A stretch of DNA of 5,977 bases from contig MWAC01000099.1 in assembly GCA_002068815.1 (NCBI GenBank), forward strand, positions 1-5,977, given 5' to 3'. The notes below the pieces were generated by a model. It was given only the letters and a program-made list of their open reading frames with translations. It was not told the DNA's origin and searched no databases. Numbering within the stretch: the stretch's first letter is position 1; each line of letters opens with the position of its first letter. This DNA comes from Firmicutes bacterium ADurb.Bin467 (lineage in GTDB: Bacteria; Bacillota; Clostridia; Christensenellales; Aristaeellaceae). Of this stretch, positions 1-4,387 are shown one piece after another. The translations under genes and the position numbers were made by a program.

Positions 1-1
1 G

Positions 2-24
2 GGCGTTGGCCCCGCCGCTTTTTT
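2..24 (+). terminator. Possible intrinsic terminator at window edge
   Basis: GGCG at 2-5 can pair with CGCC at 13-16 around a 7-nt loop, followed by GC and six T (19-24). The 3' part, CCGCCGCTTTTTTCG, is identical to the end of the clearer terminator at 563-577. The stem seen here is only 4 bp and its 5' arm may be cut by the window edge, so this is a weak call for the end of an upstream gene outside the window. Confidence 0.3.
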
Positions 25-53
25 CGACCCTTTTTGAAAGGATGATGGTTCGT

Positions 54-281
54 ATGCTGTGCTCCATCGGAATGAGAATCCGGATTTTTCGCGTCCGGCG
101 CGCGCTCTCGCAGAAGGAGCTCGCCGATCGGCTCGGCGTATCTCCGCAGGCGGTTTCAAAGTGGGAGACCGACCGCGCCTGCCCGGACATCGCGTTTCTG
201 TGGCCGCTGTGCAGGATTCTCAGCGTATCCACCGACCAACTGCTCGCCCCGGATTTTTCGGCAAAGGAGGGACAGGGATGA
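54..281 (+). CDS. Small XRE-family HTH DNA-binding protein
   Basis: This is a predicted cytoplasmic transcriptional regulator of 75 aa consisting of little more than one Cro/C1-type helix-turn-helix domain (residues about 8-64). The pattern LSQKELADRLGVSPQAVSKWE (residues 18-38) is the classic HTH_3 core, with the recognition helix around SPQAVSKWE and a closing helix ending at STDQLL. No sensor or membrane domain follows, so it is shorter than many XRE proteins. The start is uncertain. ATG 54 has AAAGGA (37-42) about 11 nt upstream. ATG 42 lies too close to that site, and ATG 72 has no evident site but would still keep the whole domain. The stop overlaps the next start as ATGA, and that gene's ribosome binding site lies inside this one, so the two are probably co-translated. 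The target DNA is unknown; autoregulation is possible but no operator is visible. The family call is firm; the biological role is not. Confidence 0.85.
   Translation: MLCSIGMRIRIFRVRRALSQKELADRLGVSPQAVSKWETDRACPDIAFLWPLCRILSVSTDQLLAPDFSAKEGQG
263..270 (+). promoter_or_regulatory. Ribosome binding site for the 278 start
   Basis: AAAGGAGG lies 7 nt before ATG 278, inside the end of the XRE gene. Together with the ATGA stop/start overlap (278-281) it is the main evidence that the small Arg-rich protein begins at 278 and is translationally coupled to the regulator. Confidence 0.75.
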
Positions 282-529
282 TCACCCAGAACGGCGCTTA
301 CCTTACGGTCGACCGGGTGCTTGAACAGGCTTCGGCGCTTGACACGGCTGTTCCCGAAGGAGGGATTTTGATGAAGACGATTCTTCGGCTGCTCGCCCGC
401 CTGCGCGCGCGGACGGCCGCGAGGAGCATAGGGTACTTTGACATCCGCGAAAGGCGCGAGGCCGCGATCCGCAAGGAGCGGCATGCGGCGAACGCGACGG
501 CGGAGATGGCATGGAGGCCCTGGCGGTAA
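278..529 (+). CDS. Small Arg-rich protein of unknown function
   Basis: I do not recognise this 83-aa protein. Residues 1-31 are mildly acidic and polar. From Met32 it becomes strongly basic: residues 32-52 form a Leu/Arg/Ala stretch (MKTILRLLARLRARTAARS), which could be an amphipathic helix, followed by a charged segment (about 55-70) with many Arg, Glu and Lys, and a Trp/Arg-rich tail ending WRPWR. No signal peptide, Cys motif or clear transmembrane segment is evident. It is coupled to the upstream XRE gene through an ATGA overlap and followed after 13 nt by a strong terminator, so the pair forms a complete short unit. A second well-spaced Shine-Dalgarno site precedes the in-frame Met32 codon at 371, so a 52-aa form may be the main or an additional product. 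It may be a partner of the XRE regulator, but that is inferred from position only. Confidence 0.6.
   Translation: MITQNGAYLTVDRVLEQASALDTAVPEGGILMKTILRLLARLRARTAARSIGYFDIRERREAAIRKERHAANATAEMAWRPWR
356..364 (+). promoter_or_regulatory. Internal ribosome binding site before in-frame ATG 371
   Basis: GAAGGAGGG lies 6 nt before ATG 371, in the same frame as the 278 gene. It could start a 52-aa product (371-529) lacking the first 31 residues. The site encodes residues PEGG of the longer form, so it could be a coincidence of codon choice, but its strength and spacing match true sites elsewhere in the window. Confidence 0.45.
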
Positions 530-542
530 TTTCCAAGACCCT

Positions 543-575
543 GCGGCGGCGCGATTGTGCGTCCGCCGCTTTTTT
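543..575 (+). terminator. Intrinsic terminator of the XRE/small-protein unit
   Basis: GCGGCGG (543-549) pairs with CCGCCGC (563-569). An inner CGC/GCG pairing (550-552 with 559-561) leaves a single bulged T562 and a 6-nt loop, and six T follow at 570-575. It sits 13 nt after the stop at 529 and fits rho-independent termination well. Confidence 0.88.
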
Positions 576-609
576 CGCGGCAAAATTCCTGTAAAATCGG
601 TGGGTTGAC

Positions 610-638
610 TTGACTTTTCGCGCGGGGCGTGGTATGCT
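610..638 (+). promoter_or_regulatory. Sigma-A promoter of the FeoB-associated gene
   Basis: The -35 TTGACT (610-615) and -10 TATGCT (633-638) are separated by 17 nt, and TGG just before the -10 gives an extended -10. A second, overlapping TTGACT lies at 605-610 but would need a 22-nt spacer. Transcription should start near 645, giving a leader of roughly 57 nt before ATG 702. Confidence 0.75.
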
Positions 639-647
639 GTGGATGGA

Positions 648-663
648 GTTAGGAGAAACTAAC
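648..663 (+). promoter_or_regulatory. Candidate operator, inverted repeat GTTAG-N6-CTAAC
   Basis: A perfect 5-bp inverted repeat (GTTAG 648-652, CTAAC 659-663) lies at about +3 to +18 of the predicted transcript. This is where a repressor would block initiation. The half-sites resemble the TTAG/CTAA arms of DtxR/MntR-type metal-regulator operators, which would suit an iron-related gene, but the spacing is not that of the classical DtxR box. The assignment is inference. Confidence 0.4.
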
Positions 664-701
664 CAACTGCGGACGCTTACCCACGGAAAGGATGAGGACA
701 A

Positions 702-857
702 ATGCTCGCAACAATTCTGGTTGCCGCCGCGATGGCGATCGTCATCGGGGCCATCGTCTGGAAGATGATTCGCGACCGAAAGAGCGGCGCGAGTTCCTGC
801 GGCTGCGGCTGCGACGGCTGCCCGAGCTCCGGCAGCTGCCGCCCGGACAAGCACTGA
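702..857 (+). CDS. FeoB-associated Cys-rich membrane protein
   Basis: This 51-aa protein has one N-terminal membrane helix (about residues 2-20, LATILVAAAMAIVIGAIVW). A short basic stretch follows (KMIRDRK), then a Cys-rich tail with the pattern CGCGCDGCPSSGSC (Cys33, 35, 37, 40 and 46). Helix, basic linker and CxCxCxxCP-SxxC tail together are diagnostic of the FeoB-associated Cys-rich membrane family. In other Firmicutes this family sits beside the ferrous-iron permease feoB and is thought to help Feo-type Fe(II) uptake, possibly through metal binding by the cysteines; its precise function is not established. The basic residues after the helix predict a cytoplasmic tail. ATG 702 is supported by GGAAAGGA at 685-692 with a 9-nt spacer. 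The gene lies outside the track-length range of larger ORFs and is easily missed. No feoA or feoB is present in this window, and the gene has its own promoter and possible operator, so it appears to be a separately regulated single gene. Confidence 0.88.
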   Translation: MLATILVAAAMAIVIGAIVWKMIRDRKSGASSCGCGCDGCPSSGSCRPDKH

Positions 858-879
858 ACCCGAAATCGCATATCAAACA

Positions 880-906
880 AAGGCGTCCGGCTCCCCCGGG
901 CGCCTT
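880..906 (+). terminator. Strong hairpin after the FeoB-associated gene, without a T-tract
   Basis: AAGGCGTCCGG (880-890) pairs with CCGGGCGCCTT (896-906) over 11 bp, including one G-T wobble, around a CTCCC loop. It begins 22 nt after the stop. The bases after it (GTGCATGCC) are not T-rich, so it is an atypical terminator. It could instead protect the 3' end of the transcript. It separates this gene from the next promoter. Confidence 0.55.
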
Positions 907-923
907 GTGCATGCCGGAATCAA

Positions 924-952
924 TTGACAACGCTAACAAACAACAGTATAAT
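924..952 (+). promoter_or_regulatory. Perfect-consensus sigma-A promoter for kinase/DeoR unit
   Basis: TTGACA (924-929) and TATAAT (947-952) are exact consensus hexamers with an ideal 17-nt spacer. The start point should be near 958-960, giving a leader of about 23 nt before ATG 982. Such a strong unregulated-looking promoter for a catabolic kinase suggests control by a repressor, consistent with the DeoR gene in the same unit. Confidence 0.92.
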
Positions 953-966
953 GACAACAAACGCTT
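951..966 (+). promoter_or_regulatory. Candidate DeoR operator, copy 1
   Basis: ATGACAACAAACGCTT overlaps the last two bases of the -10 and covers the predicted start point. The same 16-mer with one change (C to T at position 8) recurs at 3286-3301 at the second promoter of the cluster. An additional AACAAAC at 935-941 is 21 bp upstream of the AACAAAC in this box, about two helical turns, a direct-repeat spacing compatible with DeoR-family binding. Function is inferred. Confidence 0.5.
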
Positions 967-981
967 CGGGAGGGGTCATCG

Positions 982-2499
982 ATGGGCAAATATCTGATCG
1001 GCGTGGACATCGGCACGCAGGGCACGAAGGCCGCGCTGTTTTCGCCGGAGATGGAGATGGTGGCGACCGCGTTCGAGGCCTCGCGGCTGATCTCGCCGGA
1101 GCCGGGCGTCGTGTGGCAGGAGCCGGACGAGATGTACGCGTCGGCCTGCGTCGCGATCCGCGCGCTGATGGAGAAGGCGGGCGTCGATCCCCGCGAGGTC
1201 GCGGCGATCGGGCTCGACGGGCAGATGGCGGGCATCATGGGCGTGAAGGCGGACGGCTCGGCCGCGACGTACTACGACTCGTGGCTCGACATGCGCTGCG
1301 GACGATACGCCGAGGAGATGAATAAAATCGCCGGCCGGCGCGTCGTCGAGCTCTCCGGCGGGCAGGTGACCTATGTGCACGGCCCGAAGATACTCTGGTG
1401 GAAGGGCGAGCACCCGGACGTCTACGATCAGGTCGACAAGTTCGTGCTGCCGCACGCCTACATCGTCGGACGCATGTGCGCTCTCACGGGCGAACAGATG
1501 TACTTCGACTACACGCACCTGCACTTCTCCTGCCTCGCCGACAGCGCGAACAAGGCGTGGTCTGGGGAATTGCTCGACGCGTTCGGCATCGCGCCCTCGA
1601 AGATGCCGCGCATCGTCTCGCCGTTTGAGATCGTCGGAAGGACCACGCAGGCGTTCGCGAATTTGAGCGGGCTCGTCCCGGGTATCCCGGTCGCGGCGGG
1701 CTGCGGCGACACCGCGGCGAGCACGTTCGGCGCGGGCATGTTCTCCGAGGGGATGCTCTTGGACATCGCGGGCACGGCGTCGGTGATGCTGAGCGTCGTC
1801 GACCGCTTCGTCCCCGACCCCGATTTCCGCACGCTGACCCTGATGCGCAGCCCCGTCGACGGGCTCTACCTGCCGCTCTCGTACCTGAGCGGCGGCGGCA
1901 TGTGCCTGCGTTGGTTCCGCGACCAGTTCGCCGGCGGCCGCGGCTACAGGGAGCTCGAGGCCGAGGCGGAGCAGATTCCGCCGGGCAGCGAGGGCGTGAT
2001 CTTCGTGCCGCACTTCTCCGGCCGCGTGCTGCCGAACAACCCCGACCTCAAGGGCGCGTTCGTCGGCCTCGACTTCAAGCACCAGCGCGCGCACCTGTTC
2101 CGCGCGGTCATGGAGAGCGTCGCCTACGAGTATGCGTACTACCTGAAGGTGCTGCGGGCGCTCCACCCCGCGGAGCCGTTCGGCGAGATGCTCTCGGTCG
2201 GCGGCGGCGCGAAGTCCGACCTGTTCAACCAGATCAAGGCCGACGTGCTCGGCGTCAAGATCTCGACCTACGAGATGGGCGAGACGGCGCTGATCGGCGC
2301 GGCGGTCATCGCGGGCGTCGGCGCGGGCGCGCTCGACGGCTACGAGAGGCCGATTCTGAATTCCATCCGCAAGGGGCGCGAGTTCCTGCCCGACGAGGCG
2401 CGGCACGCCATGTACAAGAAGCCCGCGGCCGACTACCTGACGGCCATCGAGCGCCTGACCGGGTATTACCGGGAGGTTCAGGAGGGTGAAAATGCCTAA
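982..2499 (+). CDS. FGGY-family carbohydrate kinase (XylB-like)
   Basis: This is a predicted cytoplasmic kinase of 505 aa that transfers the ATP phosphate to a sugar or polyol-derived ketose. The length is normal for FGGY kinases. The N-terminal ATPase-fold half has the phosphate-binding start GVDIGTQGTKA (7-17, with Asp9) and the substrate-region motif GLDGQMAG (77-84). The catalytic-base motif is GCGDTAAS (240-247, Asp243). The C-terminal half has SGGGM (303-307) and the signature LSVGGGAKSDLFNQIKAD (404-421), then GAAVIAGVGAG near 439. The QMHG histidine of classical xylulokinase is Ala83 here and the DN after the catalytic Asp is DT, so xylulose should not be assumed. ATG 982 follows GGGAGGGG (968-975) by 6 nt. 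The gene overlaps the DeoR gene by 8 nt and shares a promoter-box motif with the downstream dehydrogenase unit. The family is certain; the substrate is unknown. Confidence 0.93.
   Translation: MGKYLIGVDIGTQGTKAALFSPEMEMVATAFEASRLISPEPGVVWQEPDEMYASACVAIRALMEKAGVDPREVAAIGLDGQMAGIMGVKADGSAATYYDSWLDMRCGRYAEEMNKIAGRRVVELSGGQVTYVHGPKILWWKGEHPDVYDQVDKFVLPHAYIVGRMCALTGEQMYFDYTHLHFSCLADSANKAWSGELLDAFGIAPSKMPRIVSPFEIVGRTTQAFANLSGLVPGIPVAAGCGDTAASTFGAGMFSEGMLLDIAGTASVMLSVVDRFVPDPDFRTLTLMRSPVDGLYLPLSYLSGGGMCLRWFRDQFAGGRGYRELEAEAEQIPPGSEGVIFVPHFSGRVLPNNPDLKGAFVGLDFKHQRAHLFRAVMESVAYEYAYYLKVLRALHPAEPFGEMLSVGGGAKSDLFNQIKADVLGVKISTYEMGETALIGAAVIAGVGAGALDGYERPILNSIRKGREFLPDEARHAMYKKPAADYLTAIERLTGYYREVQEGENA
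2480..2486 (+). promoter_or_regulatory. Ribosome binding site choosing the DeoR start
   Basis: AGGAGGG lies 5 nt before ATG 2492, inside the end of the kinase gene. It favours ATG 2492 over an in-frame GTG at 2486, whose first base belongs to this site. Confidence 0.8.
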
Positions 2500-3274
2500 A
2501 AAAACGGACGCGATGTTCGCGCAGCTGCGCAAGAAGGGCATACTCGAGCACGTAAACCTGAACGGCATCGCGACCGTGCAGGAATTGTGCGAGCGATTTG
2601 ACGTCTCCCCCGCGACGATCCGCAACGACCTGCAGGCGCTGGAGAAGGCCGGGCTGCTCGAGCGTACGCATGGCGGCGCGATCACCTCCGAGAAGGCGTC
2701 CTACGAGCCGAACACCTTCCAGAAGGAGGTGCGCAACGTCCAGGACAAGGCGCTGATCGCCGAGGCCGCGCTCGAGCACATCCACCCGGGCGACGCGATC
2801 GCGCTCGACTCCGGCACGACGACGTTCCAGCTCGCGAAGCTGCTCGGCCGCGTCGAGCGGCTGACCGTCGTCACCTACGATCTGCAGATCGCCGCGTGGC
2901 TCGAGGGCAACACCGAGGTCAGCATCATCATGGCCGGCGGCGCGGTGCGCAGGCACTTCCACTGCACGGCCGGGCAGACCGCGATCGACACGCTGTCGCG
3001 CCTGCGCGTCGACAAGGCGTTCCTCGCGGCGAACGGCGCGTCCGTCGAGGACGGGCTCTCGACGCCGAACATGGACATCGCGAGCATCAAGTCGACCCTG
3101 ATCCGGCGCGCGGACAAGCGGTTTCTGCTGTGCGACCACTCGAAGCTCGGCCGGAGCGCGTTCGCGACGTTCGCGCCGCTCGACGCGGTCGACGTGCTGA
3201 TCACCGACCGGAAGGCCGATGCGCAGTTCGTGGAGGCCGCGCGCGCGCTCGGCGTCGAGATCATCCTCGCCTAA
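2492..3274 (+). CDS. DeoR-family transcriptional regulator
   Basis: This 260-aa protein has the usual DeoR-family length and two-domain layout. The N-terminal winged helix-turn-helix spans about residues 9-64, with TVQELCERFDVSPATIRNDL (28-47) followed by LEKAGLLERTHGGA, the typical DeoR wing. The C-terminal effector domain (about 80-256) is of the isomerase-like DeoRC type that binds phosphorylated sugars. It shows DSGTTTFQLA (106-115), a Gly-rich MAGG (147-150), NG at 181-182, DHSKLG (215-220) and LITDR (236-240). It probably represses the local catabolic genes until a phosphorylated intermediate, perhaps the kinase product, accumulates. Its start overlaps the kinase stop by 8 nt, implying coupled translation. 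Candidate operators at 951-966 and 3286-3301 would place it in an autoregulatory loop and extend its control to the two downstream dehydrogenases. The family is firm; the effector and sites are inferred. Confidence 0.92.
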   Translation: MPKKTDAMFAQLRKKGILEHVNLNGIATVQELCERFDVSPATIRNDLQALEKAGLLERTHGGAITSEKASYEPNTFQKEVRNVQDKALIAEAALEHIHPGDAIALDSGTTTFQLAKLLGRVERLTVVTYDLQIAAWLEGNTEVSIIMAGGAVRRHFHCTAGQTAIDTLSRLRVDKAFLAANGASVEDGLSTPNMDIASIKSTLIRRADKRFLLCDHSKLGRSAFATFAPLDAVDVLITDRKADAQFVEAARALGVEIILA

Positions 3275-3285
3275 AACGAAAATAT

Positions 3286-3301
3286 ATGACAATAAACGCT
3301 T
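3286..3301 (+). promoter_or_regulatory. Candidate DeoR operator, copy 2
   Basis: ATGACAATAAACGCTT matches the box at 951-966 in 15 of 16 positions. It lies immediately upstream of, and by 2 nt within, the -35 of the dehydrogenase promoter. AAACG recurs at 3274-3278, 3294-3298 and 3304-3308, spaced 20 and 10 bp, and ACGCTT (3296-3301) is repeated inverted as AAGCGT (3315-3320) between -35 and -10. Function is inferred. Confidence 0.5.
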
Positions 3302-3328
3302 GAAAACGCGCGCAAAGCGTGGTATAAT
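3300..3328 (+). promoter_or_regulatory. Sigma-A promoter for the dehydrogenase pair
   Basis: The -35 TTGAAA (3300-3305) and consensus -10 TATAAT (3323-3328) have a 17-nt spacer, with TGG before the -10 as an extended element. The start point should be near 3335, about 26 nt before ATG 3361. No terminator is visible between the DeoR stop (3274) and this promoter, so readthrough from the kinase unit is also possible. Confidence 0.88.
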
Positions 3329-3347
3329 CGAAGCGGAATTCAACGAC

Positions 3348-3354
3348 AGAGGTG
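3348..3354 (+). promoter_or_regulatory. Ribosome binding site choosing the oxidoreductase start
   Basis: AGAGGTG lies 6 nt before ATG 3361. An in-frame GTG at 3352 falls inside this site and would have no site of its own, so ATG 3361 is preferred; it also places the Rossmann strand directly at the N-terminus. Confidence 0.7.
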
Positions 3355-3360
3355 TTTGCC

Positions 3361-4374
3361 ATGAGGACGCTGGGACTGTGCCTGATCGGCTGCGGCCGCG
3401 CGGGCATGATACACGCGCGCAATTACAAGAACAAGGTGCCGGGCGCGAAGATGGTCGCGGTCGCGGACGTCGTCGAGGAGGCGGCGGTTGCCGCCGCGGC
3501 GGAGCTCGGGATCGACGCGTGGTACACCGACTACCGCGAGGCGCTCAAAAATCCCGCGGTCGACGCGGTGATCGTCGTGTCGCCGACCGACCTGCACCGC
3601 GGGATCGTCCTCGATTGCGCGAGGGCGAAAAAGCACGTGTTCTGCGAAAAGCCGATGGCGATGAACGTGGGCGAGTGCGAGGACATGATCGCCGCCTGCG
3701 GGCAAAACGGCGTGAAGCTTCAAATCGGCTTCATGCGCCGGCACGACCAGAGTTTTCGGCGCGCGAAGAAGCTGCTCGACGAGGGGACGATCGGCGAGCT
3801 CGTGTTCATCCACTCGCACACGCGCGGGCCGAGCAAGCCGCGGCCGTGGATGTACGACCTCAAGAAATCCAACGGCATATTGGCCGAGGTCAACTCGCAC
3901 GACATCGACGCGATCCGCTGGTTCGCCGGCAGCGATATGGAGCACCTCTACGCGGTCGCCGGAAACTACCGAAACCCCGAGGCGCGCGAAGCGTACCCCG
4001 ACTACTACGACAGCGTGTCCGTCAACGGCAAGCTCAAAAACGGCGTCGGCTTCTCGATCGACGGCGCGGCGTTCGTGCAGTACGGCTACGACGCGCACGT
4101 CGAGATGGTCGGCACGCGCGGCGTGATCCACGTCGGCCGCTCGGACGGCGACTTCGTGAAGGTGACGACGCCGGAAAACGGCACGGCGGGCTCGTTCGTG
4201 TCGAGCTGGACGGCGCTGTTCGAGGACGCGTACCTGCGCGAGGACATCTCGTTCGCCGAGGCGGTGCTCAACGATGCCGAAGTGCTGGTGACCGGGCGCG
4301 ACGGGCTCGAGGCGGTGAAGGTCGTCGAGGCGGGCAACCGCTCGATCCTCTCCCGCGAAATCGTAAAGTTGTAA
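3361..4374 (+). CDS. Gfo/Idh/MocA-family NAD(P)-dependent oxidoreductase
   Basis: This 337-aa cytoplasmic dehydrogenase, of typical family length, probably oxidises a hydroxyl group of a sugar, polyol or cyclitol with NAD. The N-terminal Rossmann domain opens with GCGRAG (10-15). Asp36 at the end of the second strand favours NAD over NADP. The family EKP motif is at 96-98, with Lys97 the expected catalytic/cofactor residue. The C-terminal substrate domain (about 122-337) begins QIGFMRRHDQSF and carries the catalytic-region segment EVNSHDIDAIRW (176-187) with His180. The residue four before this His, usually Asp in inositol dehydrogenases, appears to be Glu176. That and the missing iol-type neighbours mean myo-inositol cannot be assumed. 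The gene has its own promoter, and its stop overlaps the ribosome binding site of the next gene, so the two dehydrogenases are co-expressed. The kinase cluster upstream suggests a shared pathway. The family is secure, the substrate unknown. Confidence 0.92.
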   Translation: MRTLGLCLIGCGRAGMIHARNYKNKVPGAKMVAVADVVEEAAVAAAAELGIDAWYTDYREALKNPAVDAVIVVSPTDLHRGIVLDCARAKKHVFCEKPMAMNVGECEDMIAACGQNGVKLQIGFMRRHDQSFRRAKKLLDEGTIGELVFIHSHTRGPSKPRPWMYDLKKSNGILAEVNSHDIDAIRWFAGSDMEHLYAVAGNYRNPEAREAYPDYYDSVSVNGKLKNGVGFSIDGAAFVQYGYDAHVEMVGTRGVIHVGRSDGDFVKVTTPENGTAGSFVSSWTALFEDAYLREDISFAEAVLNDAEVLVTGRDGLEAVKVVEAGNRSILSREIVKL

Positions 4375-4387
4375 GGAGGGCGCCGAC

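Noticed and set aside
53..58. TATGCT resembling the -10 element at 633-638
   Set aside because: It overlaps the preferred start codon of the first XRE gene, and the nearest TTGAAA (34-39) leaves only a 13-nt spacer.
303..854. Minus-strand frame of 183 codons across the terminator and promoter at 543-638
   Set aside because: It crosses a clear + strand terminator and promoter and has a low-complexity Ala/Arg/Ser product with no recognisable family.
692..997. 101-codon plus-strand frame across the FeoB-associated gene
   Set aside because: The smaller frame 702-857 gives a recognisable membrane protein with a good ribosome binding site; this one is Arg-rich and runs through the hairpin and the next promoter.
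982..2499. Naming the kinase xylB, or the cluster an iol or sorbitol operon
   Set aside because: The family is clear, but substrate-region residues differ from classical xylulokinase and the other pathway genes are missing, so a specific name is not supported.
976..2685. Long minus-strand open frame of 569 codons opposite the kinase and regulator
   Set aside because: It is a shadow of GC-rich codon bias. Its product is low-complexity Arg/Ala/Val/His-rich with no recognisable domain, while the + strand frames encode clear, complete protein families.
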